Assembly: GCF_036170895.1 (NCBI RefSeq)
Contig: NZ_CP108036.1
Coordinates: forward strand, 7,475,501-7,539,500
Direction: 5' to 3'
DNA from: Streptomyces erythrochromogenes
Lineage (GTDB): Bacteria > Actinomycetota > Actinomycetes > Streptomycetales > Streptomycetaceae
DNA: 64,000 nucleotides
The translations under genes and the position numbers were made by a program. Shown here piece by piece: positions 24,875-33,536 of the stretch. The notes beneath the pieces were generated by a model. The model was not told the origin of the DNA. It searched no databases and saw only the letters and a program-made list of their open reading frames with translations. Each line of letters opens with the position of its first letter. Within the stretch, counting starts at the first letter, position 1.

Positions 24875-26005
24875 CTACCGGCTGAGCGACCTGAGCGCCG
24901 CCGCGTCGTACGGCTTCAGCTCGTCGAAGCGGTTGCCGAGGACCTTCGCGGCCCACTGCGGGTCCTGGAGCAGCGCCCGGCCGACGGCGACCATGTCGAA
25001 CTCGTCGCGTTCCATGCGGTCCAGGAGGTTGTCGATGTCGCCGATCGCCGCCCCCTCGCCGGCGAAGGCGCGGATGAAGTCGCCGTCGAGGCCGACCGAG
25101 CCGACGGTGATGGCCGGCAGGCCGGTGAGCTTCTTGGTCCAGCCGGCGAGGTTCAGGTCCGAGCCCTCGAACTCCGAGAGCCAGTAGCGGCGGGTGGAGG
25201 CGTGGAACGCGTCGACGCCGGCGGCCGCCAGTGGGGCGAGGATCGCCTCCAGCTCCTGCGGGGTCTGCGCGAGCCGGGCGTCGTAGGCCTCCTGCTTCCA
25301 CTGCGAGTAGCGGAAGATCACCGGGAAGTCGGCCGGGACGCGTTCGCGGACCGCTGCCACGATCTCCGCGGCGAACTTCGTACGGGCCACCGCGTCGCCG
25401 CCGTAGGCGTCGGTGCGGCGGTTGGTCCGCTCCCACAGGAACTGGTCGAGGAGGTAGCCGTGGGCACCGTGCAGTTCCACGCCGTCGAAGCCGATCCGCG
25501 CGGCGTCCGCGGCGGCGTCGGCGAACGCGCCGATGACGTCGTCGAGGTCGGCGCGGGTCATCGCCCTGCCGGTCCCCTCGGTGCCGTCGACGCGGATGCC
25601 GGAGGGGCCGACGGCGGGTGCGTCGGCGTACGGTGCCTCGCCCTGCTTGCGCACCATGCCTATGTGCCACAGCTGGGGCACGATCGTGCCGCCCGCCTCG
25701 TGCACGGCCGCGGCGACCTTCGCCCACCCCGCCAGCTGGTCCTCGCCGTGGAACCGCGGCACCCGGTCGCTCTGCCCGGCGGACTCGTGACCGACGTAGG
25801 TGCCCTCGGTGACGATCAGGCCCACACCCGCGGCGGCCCGGCTCGCGTAGTACGCCTGCACGTCCTCGCCGGGCACACCGCCGGGGGAGAACATCCGCGT
25901 CATCGGAGCCATCGCGATGCGGTTGGGGACGGTCAGGCCGTTCAGCGTGACGGGCCGGGAGAGGATCTCGGCCGCGCGGGAGGGAGTGGACGTGGTGACG
26001 GTCAT
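24875..26005 (-). CDS. NADH:flavin oxidoreductase, old yellow enzyme family
   Basis: 376 residues. FMN-binding TIM barrel with NRIAMAPMTRMFS (29-41), YYASRAAAGVGLIVTEGTYV, VPQLWHIG and the substrate-binding motif GVELHGAHGYLLDQFLWERTNRRTDAYGG (the H-x-x-H type pair HGAH), then AVGRALLQDPQWAAKV near the end. OYEs reduce activated C=C bonds of enones, nitro compounds and quinones using NAD(P)H. It is divergent from a MarR regulator, with a palindrome between them, a common arrangement for electrophile-induced OYEs. Confidence 0.93.
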   Translation of the reverse strand: MTVTTSTPSRAAEILSRPVTLNGLTVPNRIAMAPMTRMFSPGGVPGEDVQAYYASRAAAGVGLIVTEGTYVGHESAGQSDRVPRFHGEDQLAGWAKVAAAVHEAGGTIVPQLWHIGMVRKQGEAPYADAPAVGPSGIRVDGTEGTGRAMTRADLDDVIGAFADAAADAARIGFDGVELHGAHGYLLDQFLWERTNRRTDAYGGDAVARTKFAAEIVAAVRERVPADFPVIFRYSQWKQEAYDARLAQTPQELEAILAPLAAAGVDAFHASTRRYWLSEFEGSDLNLAGWTKKLTGLPAITVGSVGLDGDFIRAFAGEGAAIGDIDNLLDRMERDEFDMVAVGRALLQDPQWAAKVLGNRFDELKPYDAAALRSLSR

Positions 26006-26059
26006 GCGGGTCCTCCGGATTGAGGCTGTGGCTCGTCGGGGTGGGGCGGCAACGAGAAG

Positions 26060-26088
26060 TGCATACTACACACGATATGTATCATGCA
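26060..26088. promoter_or_regulatory. Operator between OYE and MarR genes
   Basis: Imperfect 13-bp inverted repeat, TGCATACTACACA (26060-26072) and TATGTATCATGCA (26076-26088), matching at 10 of 13 positions with a 3-nt centre. It is unusually A/T-rich, lies midway between the divergent starts, and is the obvious MarR-type site. Confidence 0.65.
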
Positions 26089-26176
26089 TATGACGCCGGT
26101 CCCGACCTGCCCCGCGCGCGGAACCGCCCACAGACAGGTCGGTGATAATGGGGCGCCGGACGGAGTAGGAGTCGCA

Positions 26177-26686
26177 GTGCTGGAGAAACTGGAGCGGGAG
26201 CTGATGCTGCTCTCGAGGCACCAGGTGCTTGGCCGGCGCGAGCGCGACCCCGAACGCCTGGAACGGTCGGCGTACCTGCTGCTCAGCCGCATCGACACAC
26301 AAGGCCCCATGTCCATCGGACAGTTGGCGGAAGCCTTCGGGCTCGACACCTCGACCGTCAACCGACAGACGGCCGCACTGCTGCGCTGCGGACTGGCCGA
26401 GCGCGTCGCGGACCCGGACGGCGGCATGGCCCGCAAGCTGCGCATCACCACCGAAGGCGGCCGCCGGCTCACCGCAGACCGCGAGGCCAACCGGTCCTGC
26501 CTGGCCCGGGTGATCGCCGACTGGTCCCCCGAGGAGGTGCAGGAGCTGGAGGACGTCCTGGTCCGGCTCAACCGCAGCGCCGAGGCCCTCGAAGGACGCT
26601 ACTGGCCGCGCGCGGAGGAAGACGCCCCCCGCACCGCGGACCACCACCCGGCCGCCCCCCGCGAATCCGCGCCACGAGCCACGTAG
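26177..26686 (+). CDS. MarR-family transcriptional regulator
   Basis: 169 residues from GTG 26177, chosen because TAGGAG lies 5 nt upstream; an earlier in-frame ATG at 26084 would lie in the operator. The winged helix is QGPMSIGQLAEAFGLDTSTVNRQTAALLRCGLAERVADPDGGMARKLRIT (about 47-96) with dimerisation helices on both sides. The DPDGGMARKLRIT wing is canonical MarR. It probably represses the divergent old yellow enzyme and itself, released by a small electrophile or phenolic ligand. The final 25 residues are disordered. Confidence 0.9.
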   Translation: MLEKLERELMLLSRHQVLGRRERDPERLERSAYLLLSRIDTQGPMSIGQLAEAFGLDTSTVNRQTAALLRCGLAERVADPDGGMARKLRITTEGGRRLTADREANRSCLARVIADWSPEEVQELEDVLVRLNRSAEALEGRYWPRAEEDAPRTADHHPAAPRESAPRAT

Positions 26687-26794
26687 CGGCCGATCCACCG
26701 GGGGACCGCCGACCGCCACGAGGGCCCAGGGGCCAGGCCGTCCCGGAGCCGCCGGTCACCCTCGGCGCGCCGGGGAAGGCCCGACACCGGGCCG

Positions 26795-27742
26795 TCAGCC
26801 GCCGGACCCGGGCGGGGTGAGGGGCTGTCGAGAGGCGGCCTGGGGAGCGAAGAGCGCCCGGACGGTTGCGGCGGCCGTTTCGCGCAGCCAGGTGTGGGCG
26901 CGGTCGTCGTCGTAGCGCTGGTGCCACAGCAGGTGCAGGGGGATGTCGGGCAGCGGGAGCGGCGACTGCAGTGTGACCAGGCCGAGTTGGTCGCGGGCCG
27001 TGCGGGTGACCGCGTCGGGAAGGGTGACGACCAGGTCGGAGCCGAGCGCGAGTTGCAGGGCGAAGGCGGTGGTGGGCCCGGCGGCGACGACGCGTCGTTC
27101 GAGGCCGCGCGCGGTCAGGGCGTCGTCGATCGGGTCGCGCAGGCTTCCGCGCCGCGAGACGGTGAGGTGTTCGGCGGCCGCGTAGCGGTCGGGAGTCAGC
27201 GGGCCGTCGGTGAGCGGGTGGCCCGGGCGGACGGCGAGCACCAGCCGGTCCCTGCCGACGAGGCGGTGGCGGATGTCGGGGAGCGTCGGAGCGCCGGCAC
27301 TTGATTCGAGGTCGACCTCGCCCCGGCGCAACTCGGCGTCGTCCGTCCCGGGTTCGGCGGGCAGCCGCAGCCGGACGCCGGGGGCCTGCCGGCGGACGGC
27401 GGTGATCAGGGCGGTGCCGCAGGCCGCGGTCAGTGCGTCGTGCCAGCGCACCGTGAAGACCCGCTCCAGGGCCGCCAGGTCGAGTTCCCGCTGCGCGGAC
27501 AGAAGGAGGTGGGCCTGCTGCACGAGCGCGTGGACCTGGGCGCGCATGGCCAGCGCGCGGGTGGTGGGGACCATGGTGCGGCCGGTGCGGACCAGGATCT
27601 GGTCGCCGGTGGCCTTGCGGATGCGGCCCAGGGAGCGGCTCATCGCCGGTGGGGTGACGTGGAGTCGGGCCGCCGCGCCGGCGACGCTTCCCTCTTCCAA
27701 CAGGGCGTCCAGGGCCGTGAGCAGGTTCAGATCCAGTTGCAT
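26795..27742 (-). CDS. LysR-family transcriptional regulator
   Basis: 315 residues from ATG 27742. N-terminal LysR helix-turn-helix MQLDLNLLTALDALLEEGSVAGAAARLHVTPPAMSRSLGRIRKATG (1-46), then the periplasmic-binding-like effector domain (about 90-300). It is divergent from a phosphatase-like/oxidoreductase pair, the standard LysR arrangement, with an ACAAGTG-n9-CACTTGT repeat in the gap. The effector is unknown. There is no strong ribosome site before ATG 27742; an upstream ATG at 27769 would place translation through the operator. Confidence 0.92.
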   Translation of the reverse strand: MQLDLNLLTALDALLEEGSVAGAAARLHVTPPAMSRSLGRIRKATGDQILVRTGRTMVPTTRALAMRAQVHALVQQAHLLLSAQRELDLAALERVFTVRWHDALTAACGTALITAVRRQAPGVRLRLPAEPGTDDAELRRGEVDLESSAGAPTLPDIRHRLVGRDRLVLAVRPGHPLTDGPLTPDRYAAAEHLTVSRRGSLRDPIDDALTARGLERRVVAAGPTTAFALQLALGSDLVVTLPDAVTRTARDQLGLVTLQSPLPLPDIPLHLLWHQRYDDDRAHTWLRETAAATVRALFAPQAASRQPLTPPGSGG

Positions 27743-27754
27743 GACGGTAACTCT

Positions 27755-27777
27755 ACAAGTGACAAGCATGCACTTGT
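27755..27777. promoter_or_regulatory. LysR-type binding site
   Basis: Perfect inverted repeat ACAAGTG (27755-27761) and CACTTGT (27771-27777) around a 9-base centre. A second CAAG within the centre gives a partial direct repeat. It sits 13 bases from the LysR start and about 80 from the phosphatase-like gene. Confidence 0.65.
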
Positions 27778-27858
27778 TGTTAATGATCGGGCGGCCTACC
27801 TTCGAAGTGCGGGGGCGAACGACCGCCCCGCCTCTACCGATTCCCCAAGGAGCCCACC

Positions 27859-28671
27859 ATGAGCACAGCCATGCCTTTCGCCGCCGACGGGGCCCTCCTG
27901 TCCGAGGTGACCGCCGCGGTGAAGACCGCCGGGGTCACGCTGCGCGACCGCTACACCTCGCACGCCCGGGGCGTGAGCCTGGACGAGGTCGTCGGCGAGA
28001 TCCACGCCAACGACGACGCCGTGCTGGACGTGCTGCGGGAACCCCTGCTGCGCTCCCGGCCGGGGTCGCAGTGGGCCGAGGACGAGCTGGCCGGCGGCGC
28101 GCTCCCGCCCGGGGAGTGGTGGGTCGTCGACCCTGCCGAGGGCAACATCAACCACGTCCACGGCATGGAGGACTGGGCGGTCACCGCCACCCTGGTCCGC
28201 GACAACCTGCCGGTACTCACCGTCGTCCACCTGCCGCTGACCGGCGACACCTACACCGCAGTCGCCGGCGGCGGCGCCCGCCTCAACGACCGGCCCCTGA
28301 TGGTGTCCGCCAAGACCGACCTGGGCGCCGCGCTCACCGGCACCGGCCAGGCCAAGCCCGGCGAGGACGAGCGCACCTTCCGGCGGATCGGCGACTCCGT
28401 CACCGCCATGCTCATCAACGGCCTGGTCGTGCGCGTGTCGGTGCCCGCCACGATGCAGCTCATCCACGTCGCCGCCGGACGCATGGACGCGTTCTGGCAG
28501 TTCTCCGACGTCCGCTCCGGCCTGGTCGCCGGCGCCCTGCTGGTCTCCGAGGCCGGAGGCACCGTCACCGACCTGGCGGGCGAACCCTGGAGCACCGCCG
28601 GCCGCGACTTCCTGGCCGCCGCCCCCGGCATTCACCCGTCCGCCCTCAAGGTCCTCGCGCCCATCGCCTGA
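27859..28671 (+). CDS. Inositol-monophosphatase-like protein with altered metal motifs
   Basis: 270 residues with the overall IMPase/FIG fold: N-terminal helices, SQWAEDEL (the position of the GEE motif), WVVDPAEGNINHVHGMEDWAV (the position of DPxDGTxN) and a late VRSGLVAGALLVSEAGGTVTD (position of WDxAAG). In active phosphatases motif 1 is D-P-x-D-G-T; here the second Asp is Glu and Thr is Asn, and the WD of the last motif is DVRSG. The metal sites are therefore changed, so classical Mg-dependent phosphatase activity is uncertain. AAGGAG precedes the ATG. Probably co-transcribed with the next gene. Confidence 0.85.
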   Translation: MSTAMPFAADGALLSEVTAAVKTAGVTLRDRYTSHARGVSLDEVVGEIHANDDAVLDVLREPLLRSRPGSQWAEDELAGGALPPGEWWVVDPAEGNINHVHGMEDWAVTATLVRDNLPVLTVVHLPLTGDTYTAVAGGGARLNDRPLMVSAKTDLGAALTGTGQAKPGEDERTFRRIGDSVTAMLINGLVVRVSVPATMQLIHVAAGRMDAFWQFSDVRSGLVAGALLVSEAGGTVTDLAGEPWSTAGRDFLAAAPGIHPSALKVLAPIA

Positions 28672-28723
28672 CCTGGGGTGTCTCCGTCCTTCCCCACCCC
28701 GATACCGCAAGGAGCACCATCGC

Positions 28724-29374
28724 ATGACCGACATCGGCATCCTGGGCACCGGTCGCGTAGGAACCAACCTCGCCGGCAGGCTCTCCGCAGCCGGACACCA
28801 CGTCACCCTCGGCCACCGGAGCCCGCACGACACCGCCGCCCGCACCACCGGGCTCGCGTCGGCGCCGCGGATCGCCTTCGCCGACCACCGCACCACCGCC
28901 CGCACCACGGACATCGTGATCAACGCGACGCCCGGCGACAGCTCCCTGGACCGCCTCGCCGGCCTGCGCGCCGAGCTCGCCGGCAAGATCCTCGTCGACG
29001 TCTCCAACGCCACCCGCGACGCCGCCGACGGCCTGCCCGGAGACCTGTGCTATCCCGGCAGCAGCCTCGCCGAGAAACTCCAGGCCGCGCTCCCCGACAC
29101 CCGTGTGGTCAAGACCCTCAACACCATGCTGTTCACGGTCATGACCGCCCCCGAAACCCTGGCCACGCCACCGACCGCCTATCTCTCGGGCGACGACGAG
29201 AACGCGAAGAAGGCCGTCACCGGCCTGCTCGGCGACCTCGGCTGGCAGCCCGAACAGGTCGAGGACCTCGGCGACATCGGCACAGCCCGCGCCACCGAGG
29301 CCATGATCCTGGTCGTGCCCCACATCCTGCGCCGACACGGCTTCAAGCCCTTCGCCGTCTCCCTCGCCCGCTGA
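28724..29374 (+). CDS. NADP-binding (F420-dependent reductase-like) oxidoreductase
   Basis: 216 residues. N-terminal Rossmann motif GILGTGRVGTNLAGRLSAAGH (4-24) and the family landmarks VINATPGD, ILVDVSNAT, VVKTLNTML and the C-terminal LGDIGTARATEAMILV. This is the NpdG/YrpG-like group of NADP-binding proteins; many members use NADP with F420 or flavin. It follows the IMPase-like gene by 52 bases, with its own AAGGAG site, so the two are probably one LysR-controlled unit. The partner reaction is unknown. Confidence 0.9.
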   Translation: MTDIGILGTGRVGTNLAGRLSAAGHHVTLGHRSPHDTAARTTGLASAPRIAFADHRTTARTTDIVINATPGDSSLDRLAGLRAELAGKILVDVSNATRDAADGLPGDLCYPGSSLAEKLQAALPDTRVVKTLNTMLFTVMTAPETLATPPTAYLSGDDENAKKAVTGLLGDLGWQPEQVEDLGDIGTARATEAMILVVPHILRRHGFKPFAVSLAR

Positions 29375-29739
29375 CCCGCCAGGAGCGGGCCCAGACCGGA
29401 ACCAGGCCGGCCGCTCAAGCAAGGCGCGCGCCGATGCGTTCTTCCCAGGACGCTCCCGCCACCGGCGCGCTGGTCGAGGACCTGCTCGCGGCGGCCGCAG
29501 AGCGCGCGGCCGGCGGCGGCCCGACCGCCTGCGGGAGGCCTTCCACCGCGTACCGCGCCACAGGTCCCGCCCGCGCGGCTGCGGGACGGCCCCTTGGAGC
29601 ACGGACCGGGCGGTGGCAACTGGTCTTCGACCTCGACCTCGACGACGGCACTGCCACTGCGGCCGCGGGGGAGGGGGGCACCGGTTCCGGTGGCGCCGAC
29701 GACGCGATGCGCCGCGACGCAGCCTGGATGGCGCGGTGC
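29375..29739 (+). other. Gap with a doubtful reading frame
   Basis: No sure gene in these 365 bases. A plus-strand frame beginning at ATG 29434 (MRSSQDAPATGALVEDLLAA, later RTGRWQLVFDLDLDDG) looks protein-like for about 80 codons and then runs antisense through the whole GPP34 gene, where it cannot be real. It may be the remains of a gene whose 3' end was lost, or chance. A small hairpin, CCCGC-n5-GCGGG (29375-29389), right after the oxidoreductase stop may be its terminator. Confidence 0.35.
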
Positions 29740-30348
29740 CTACGGGACCCGCCACACATTGGCGAAAGCCGCGTTCTCGATGGAACGACGCTGGCGTACA
29801 GCCTCCAGCTCCATCACCGCGTCGTTGACAGCGGCCACCACGGCCGCCACCGCTTCGCCGTCCGGGCCGGCATCGTCCTGGGGGCCTTCACCCCGGCGGA
29901 TACCGATGGCCGCGGCGAGGGCCCCGAGAACGGGTTCGTCCTCCTGCCAGCGACTCTGCGCAAGACGCCGGGCGGGCGTGTCAACCAGCTCCATGCGCTC
30001 GGCCCCGAAATTCAAGACGCCACGCCGCGCACGCGTCAGCAGGCCGTCCGCTTCGAACGCGGCCTGGTAGGCCGCTGCGAGGTCACGGCCCCTGCGCCAC
30101 AGCCAGTCCTCGACGTTCTCGTACGGCACCTGCCGAACGAGTGCCGACACCGCTGCGCCGAGCAGCCGGTCGTCCAGGTCCGGCTGAGGGCCCGGCACGA
30201 TGAGATCGCCGTCCAGACCGATGGCCTCGGCATCGAGGAGATCGACCAGTTCGGCGCCCGCGAGGGACAGGGACAGGTCGCCCTGTCCCACCGAGCGCTC
30301 CGGTCGGGGCTCCAGAGCAATGGTGAACAGGTCTTTTGCCGTGGTCAT
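29740..30348 (-). CDS. GPP34 (GOLPH3/VPS74-like) family protein
   Basis: 202 residues from ATG 30348, preceded by GAGGGAG 6 nt away. The fold landmarks are TTAKDLFTIALEP (2-14), LSLAGAELVDLLDAEAIGLDGDLIV (about 26-50), and VENVEDWLWRRGRDL-type helix followed by LLTRARRGVLNFG. In eukaryotes GOLPH3 binds PI4P at the Golgi; bacterial members are numerous in Streptomyces and bear no assigned function, though lipid or membrane binding is plausible. Monocistronic; neighbours give no clue. Confidence 0.88.
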   Translation of the reverse strand: MTTAKDLFTIALEPRPERSVGQGDLSLSLAGAELVDLLDAEAIGLDGDLIVPGPQPDLDDRLLGAAVSALVRQVPYENVEDWLWRRGRDLAAAYQAAFEADGLLTRARRGVLNFGAERMELVDTPARRLAQSRWQEDEPVLGALAAAIGIRRGEGPQDDAGPDGEAVAAVVAAVNDAVMELEAVRQRRSIENAAFANVWRVP

Positions 30349-30573
30349 GTACGGCTCCCTCGTCGTCGGACGCACCCGCGTCCCGTACCGGGGCGCGGTC
30401 AGGGCAAGTATCCCTCAGCCGTTGTTCGTTCTCCGGAGCCGTGCAGTCCCTTTGTGAATCACTGCTCGATTTCGCTCATGTCTCGTCACACGTCCGGCCA
30501 GGGCTTAGGGTGCCGTTACCCGGCCGGGTATCAGCGCGAAAACAGATGCCACTCCGCTGGAGGATGACTCTCC

Positions 30574-31515
30574 GTGTCGCACGTTTCACAAGCTTCCGTC
30601 ACCACCCCCGACGGTGAGCCGGCCCCGCTCGTCCCCACCACGTACGGCGAGGTCAAAGGCTGGTTCTCGGCGTACGACCAGGTGCTCTTCGACTGGTTCC
30701 TGACACGTCAGAACAGCGGTGAGGGGCAGCCGGGCGACCTGCTGGAGCTCGGCGCCTTCATGGGGAAGAGCGCGATCTTCCTCGGACGGTACCTCCGGCC
30801 CGGTGAGCAGTTCACGGTCTGCGACCTCTTCGACTCGCCCGCGACGGACGACTTCAACGTCGCGGAGAACCGCAGCTCCTACCCCACGCTCACGCGGCGC
30901 GGCTTCGAGACGAACTACCTGGCCTTCCACGAGACGCTGCCGACGCTGATCCAAGCCCCCACCTCCGTCGTCGCCGACCGGGTCAAGCCGGCAAGCTGCC
31001 GGTTCGTGCACGTCGACGCCTCGCACCTCTACGAGCACGTCGTCACGGACATCGCGTCCTCGCGCCTCCTCGCGACCCCGGATGCCGTGGTGGTCTTCGA
31101 CGACTACCGCTCCGAGCACTGCCCCGGCGTCGCGGCCGCCGTCTGGACCGCCGTGGTCACGGGCGAACTGCACCCCGTCTGCGTCTCCGCCTCGAAGCTC
31201 TACGCGACCTGGGGCGACCCGGCACCCCACCAGGCGGCACTGCTCGCGTGGCTGGAAGAGCGCACCGACCTCTGGCACGGAGTGGACGTGATCGACGGCC
31301 GCCCCCTGGTACGCATCGGGGACCACGGCGTGGTCGCGCCGGAGCCCCCGCAGCCGCTCCACCCCGCGCCGCCGGCGGAACCGGAACCGGCGCCGGTCCC
31401 CGCCCCCGCCGCCGCGCGCAGGCCCGGTGCCCGCTGGCGCAAGCTGGCCAAGGACCTGCTCCCGCCCGTGGTCACCCGCGCGATCGTCGCCCGGAACCGC
31501 CGCCGCAGGGGCTGA
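30574..31515 (+). CDS. Class I SAM-dependent methyltransferase
   Basis: 313 residues. SAM-binding motif LLELGAFMGKSAIFLGRYL (about 50-68), then FTVCDLFDSP, FVHVDASHLYEHVVTDI and AVVVFDDYRSEHCPGV, as in Methyltransf_24 proteins that use a D...DDY metal-linked site. The C-terminal 60 residues are a Pro/Ala linker plus a basic tail. Such genes often sit in surface-polysaccharide clusters, but no such cluster is here. A truncated copy of its leader and first 20 codons lies at 42274-42396. Confidence 0.87.
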   Translation: MSHVSQASVTTPDGEPAPLVPTTYGEVKGWFSAYDQVLFDWFLTRQNSGEGQPGDLLELGAFMGKSAIFLGRYLRPGEQFTVCDLFDSPATDDFNVAENRSSYPTLTRRGFETNYLAFHETLPTLIQAPTSVVADRVKPASCRFVHVDASHLYEHVVTDIASSRLLATPDAVVVFDDYRSEHCPGVAAAVWTAVVTGELHPVCVSASKLYATWGDPAPHQAALLAWLEERTDLWHGVDVIDGRPLVRIGDHGVVAPEPPQPLHPAPPAEPEPAPVPAPAAARRPGARWRKLAKDLLPPVVTRAIVARNRRRRG

Positions 31516-31539
31516 CACCGAAAAGAAGCCGACACCACA

Positions 31540-31565
31540 CCCCCGGACCGCATCCGGTCCGGGGG
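31540..31565 (+). terminator. Hairpin terminator of the methyltransferase gene
   Basis: Perfect 11-bp stem CCCCCGGACCG (31540-31550) and CGGTCCGGGGG (31555-31565) with a 4-nt loop CATC, 24 bases after the stop codon. Confidence 0.75.
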
Positions 31566-31838
31566 CCGGATCGTGGCGGGGGCGGTCGCTTCTTGTGGGG
31601 CGGCCGGCGCGCTCTGGCGTGATGACTCGCAGACGCTCACCCAGGCCCAGCCCCCGGACCGTACAGAAGAGCTGCTCGACGGGCACAGAGCCGGCCGGTC
31701 CTGTCACGTGCGCCGCAGTGCGGGGGTGCGCATCCCCCGGTCGGCGGGATGTGCACGCAAGGGCAAGGGGCGTGCAGGCGCAGGCAGGAAGGGCAGCGGT
31801 GGCCGACCTACGGTGTGGACACCTCAGATCGAGGGTTC

Positions 31839-32243
31839 ATGAAAGGAAGACCCGATGAGTACGATCAAGCCCTCCGCCGGCGTGGCACGGCCGTCGGCGC
31901 TGCCGTTGCGGCCTTGGTGACGGCGGGCGTGCTCACGCCAACGCCGGCACCCGCGGCACCCAACTGCCCTCCCAACAGGCTGTGCCTGTACGACATCACA
32001 TTCGGCATCGAGATCGAGACCTCCGTCCGCCTCGTCATCCCGGAGTCGACGAGCAGCCGGAGCACTCTGGGCCTGTTCGACAACCGGACGAGCTCGGTGT
32101 CCAACCGGACGTCCCACGCGGGGTGCCTCACCACTGATCAGGCTCTGGGCGGGGATGTGATGAGGGTGGGACCGTGGGAGAAGTGGAACCAGCTGCCCTT
32201 CTGGGCCGAGGACGACATCGAGTCCCTGTACAACTGCTCCTGA
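31839..32243 (+). CDS. Secreted protein, peptidase-inhibitor I36-like
   Basis: 134 residues if started at ATG 31839. The signal sequence core is RRRGTAVGAAVAALVTAGVL followed by PAPAAP. The mature part begins NCPPNRLCLYD, the typical start of small secreted I36 (SmpI-like) proteins, and has four cysteines (CPPNRLC ... AGCLT ... LYNCS) able to form two disulfides. Oddly, the best ribosome site (AAAGGAAGA) precedes ATG 31855, which is in another frame and reads only 21 codons. A frameshift near 31885 would join MSTIKPSA to the signal core. Either the true start differs or there is a 1-base error. Confidence 0.7.
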   Translation: MKGRPDEYDQALRRRGTAVGAAVAALVTAGVLTPTPAPAAPNCPPNRLCLYDITFGIEIETSVRLVIPESTSSRSTLGLFDNRTSSVSNRTSHAGCLTTDQALGGDVMRVGPWEKWNQLPFWAEDDIESLYNCS

Positions 32244-32523
32244 CAGGCGGCCGCACGTGGGAGCGCGCCCCCGCCGCCGATCCGAGGTGTGGCCTCCCGC
32301 CTCGGGCGGCGGCCGGGTGGGTCGCGCCTGAGGCGAGCACCATGGTGGGCTGAGCGGCGCGCCCCGCATCCGGCCGCGCGCCGAGGCCCACGTACGGGCC
32401 CCGCGCCGCGACTGCGTGCCGCCGCGTGGTCGCCGCCCCTCCGCTCCACCCGGGCCCCCGCGGCAGGGCATGCAGCACCACGCGCGCTGGCCCCGGCCCC
32501 CGCCCCTCGAAGCCTGCCGCCGG

Positions 32524-33363
32524 TCAGGCCGATGGCGGGAGAGGGCTCTGCGTGAGGATCCGGGCCGCGGCGAACTCCTCGCGCCAGGCCTCCTCGGCCA
32601 CCTCCAGGTAGCCGTACGCGTCCTCACCGACCGGGATCCGCAGCGGAGTGGGCCCCTCGGCCGCGACGATGCCCAGGACGCGTGCGGCGAAGTCCTCGGG
32701 GCGCCCGGTCTCCGGGTTGTCCGCGAGGCCCCGTGCACCCTCGAGCATCTCGCGGTTGGTCACGTCGTAGGCCGGGATCCGCCGGCGCGCCTGCGCCATG
32801 GACGTGCCGTAGCGCGTGGCGAACATGCCCGGCTCGATCACCGTGACACGGATCCCGTGGGGGGCGCCCTCGACGGCCAGGGCCTGGCTCATCCCCTCCA
32901 GGGCGTGCTTGCCGGCGACGTAGGCGGCCAGACCCGGGAACGCCATGCGGCCCACCACGGAGGAGACGTTGACGATGTGACCGCGGCCCTGGGCCCGCAT
33001 CAGCGGCAGGACGAGGCGGGCGAGCCGCCACGGGCCCACCACCAGCGTCTCCAACTGGTCGCGCAGTTCGGCGTCCGAGACCTCCTCGACCGCGCCGAAC
33101 AGCCCGGTGCCCGCATTGTTGACGAGGACGTCGATGCCGCCCAGCCGGTCGGCGGCGCGGCGCACGGCCTCCTCGCAGGAGGCGGCGTCCCGCAGTTCGA
33201 GCGGGATCGGCACGATGCGGCCCGGCCAGGCGGCGGCGAGGTCCTCCAGGTCGGCGGTCTTGCGCGCGGTGACCGCCAGTTCGTCCCCGGCCCGCGCCGC
33301 GGCCGTGGCCAGCGCCTGCCCGAGGCCCGAGGAGCATCCTGTGACCAGCCAGCGTCGTCCCAT
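32524..33363 (-). CDS. Short-chain dehydrogenase/reductase
   Basis: 279 residues. Cofactor loop TGCSSGLG (8-15), NNAG (about 86-89), catalytic VNVSSVVG and YVAGKHALEG (Y-x-x-x-K), and a long C-terminal extension as in the SDR group of ketoreductases and retinol-dehydrogenase-like enzymes. GGGGGAA precedes the ATG 33363. Substrate unknown. Confidence 0.92.
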   Translation of the reverse strand: MGRRWLVTGCSSGLGQALATAAARAGDELAVTARKTADLEDLAAAWPGRIVPIPLELRDAASCEEAVRRAADRLGGIDVLVNNAGTGLFGAVEEVSDAELRDQLETLVVGPWRLARLVLPLMRAQGRGHIVNVSSVVGRMAFPGLAAYVAGKHALEGMSQALAVEGAPHGIRVTVIEPGMFATRYGTSMAQARRRIPAYDVTNREMLEGARGLADNPETGRPEDFAARVLGIVAAEGPTPLRIPVGEDAYGYLEVAEEAWREEFAAARILTQSPLPPSA

Positions 33364-33536
33364 TCGTTCCCCCGTGACCGTCGAGTCGCTGTCGGACTGT
33401 GGTGGTGACCGTCATGGTCCTGGCGCGCGGGCACGCGGTCATCCCTCCCGTAGGGGGCGTGCGGAGGCGCGCGGGCGCACGTACAGGCGCAGCCGCGCGC
33501 GACCCGCCCGCGCCGCGGCCACCCGCGGCCCGGCCC

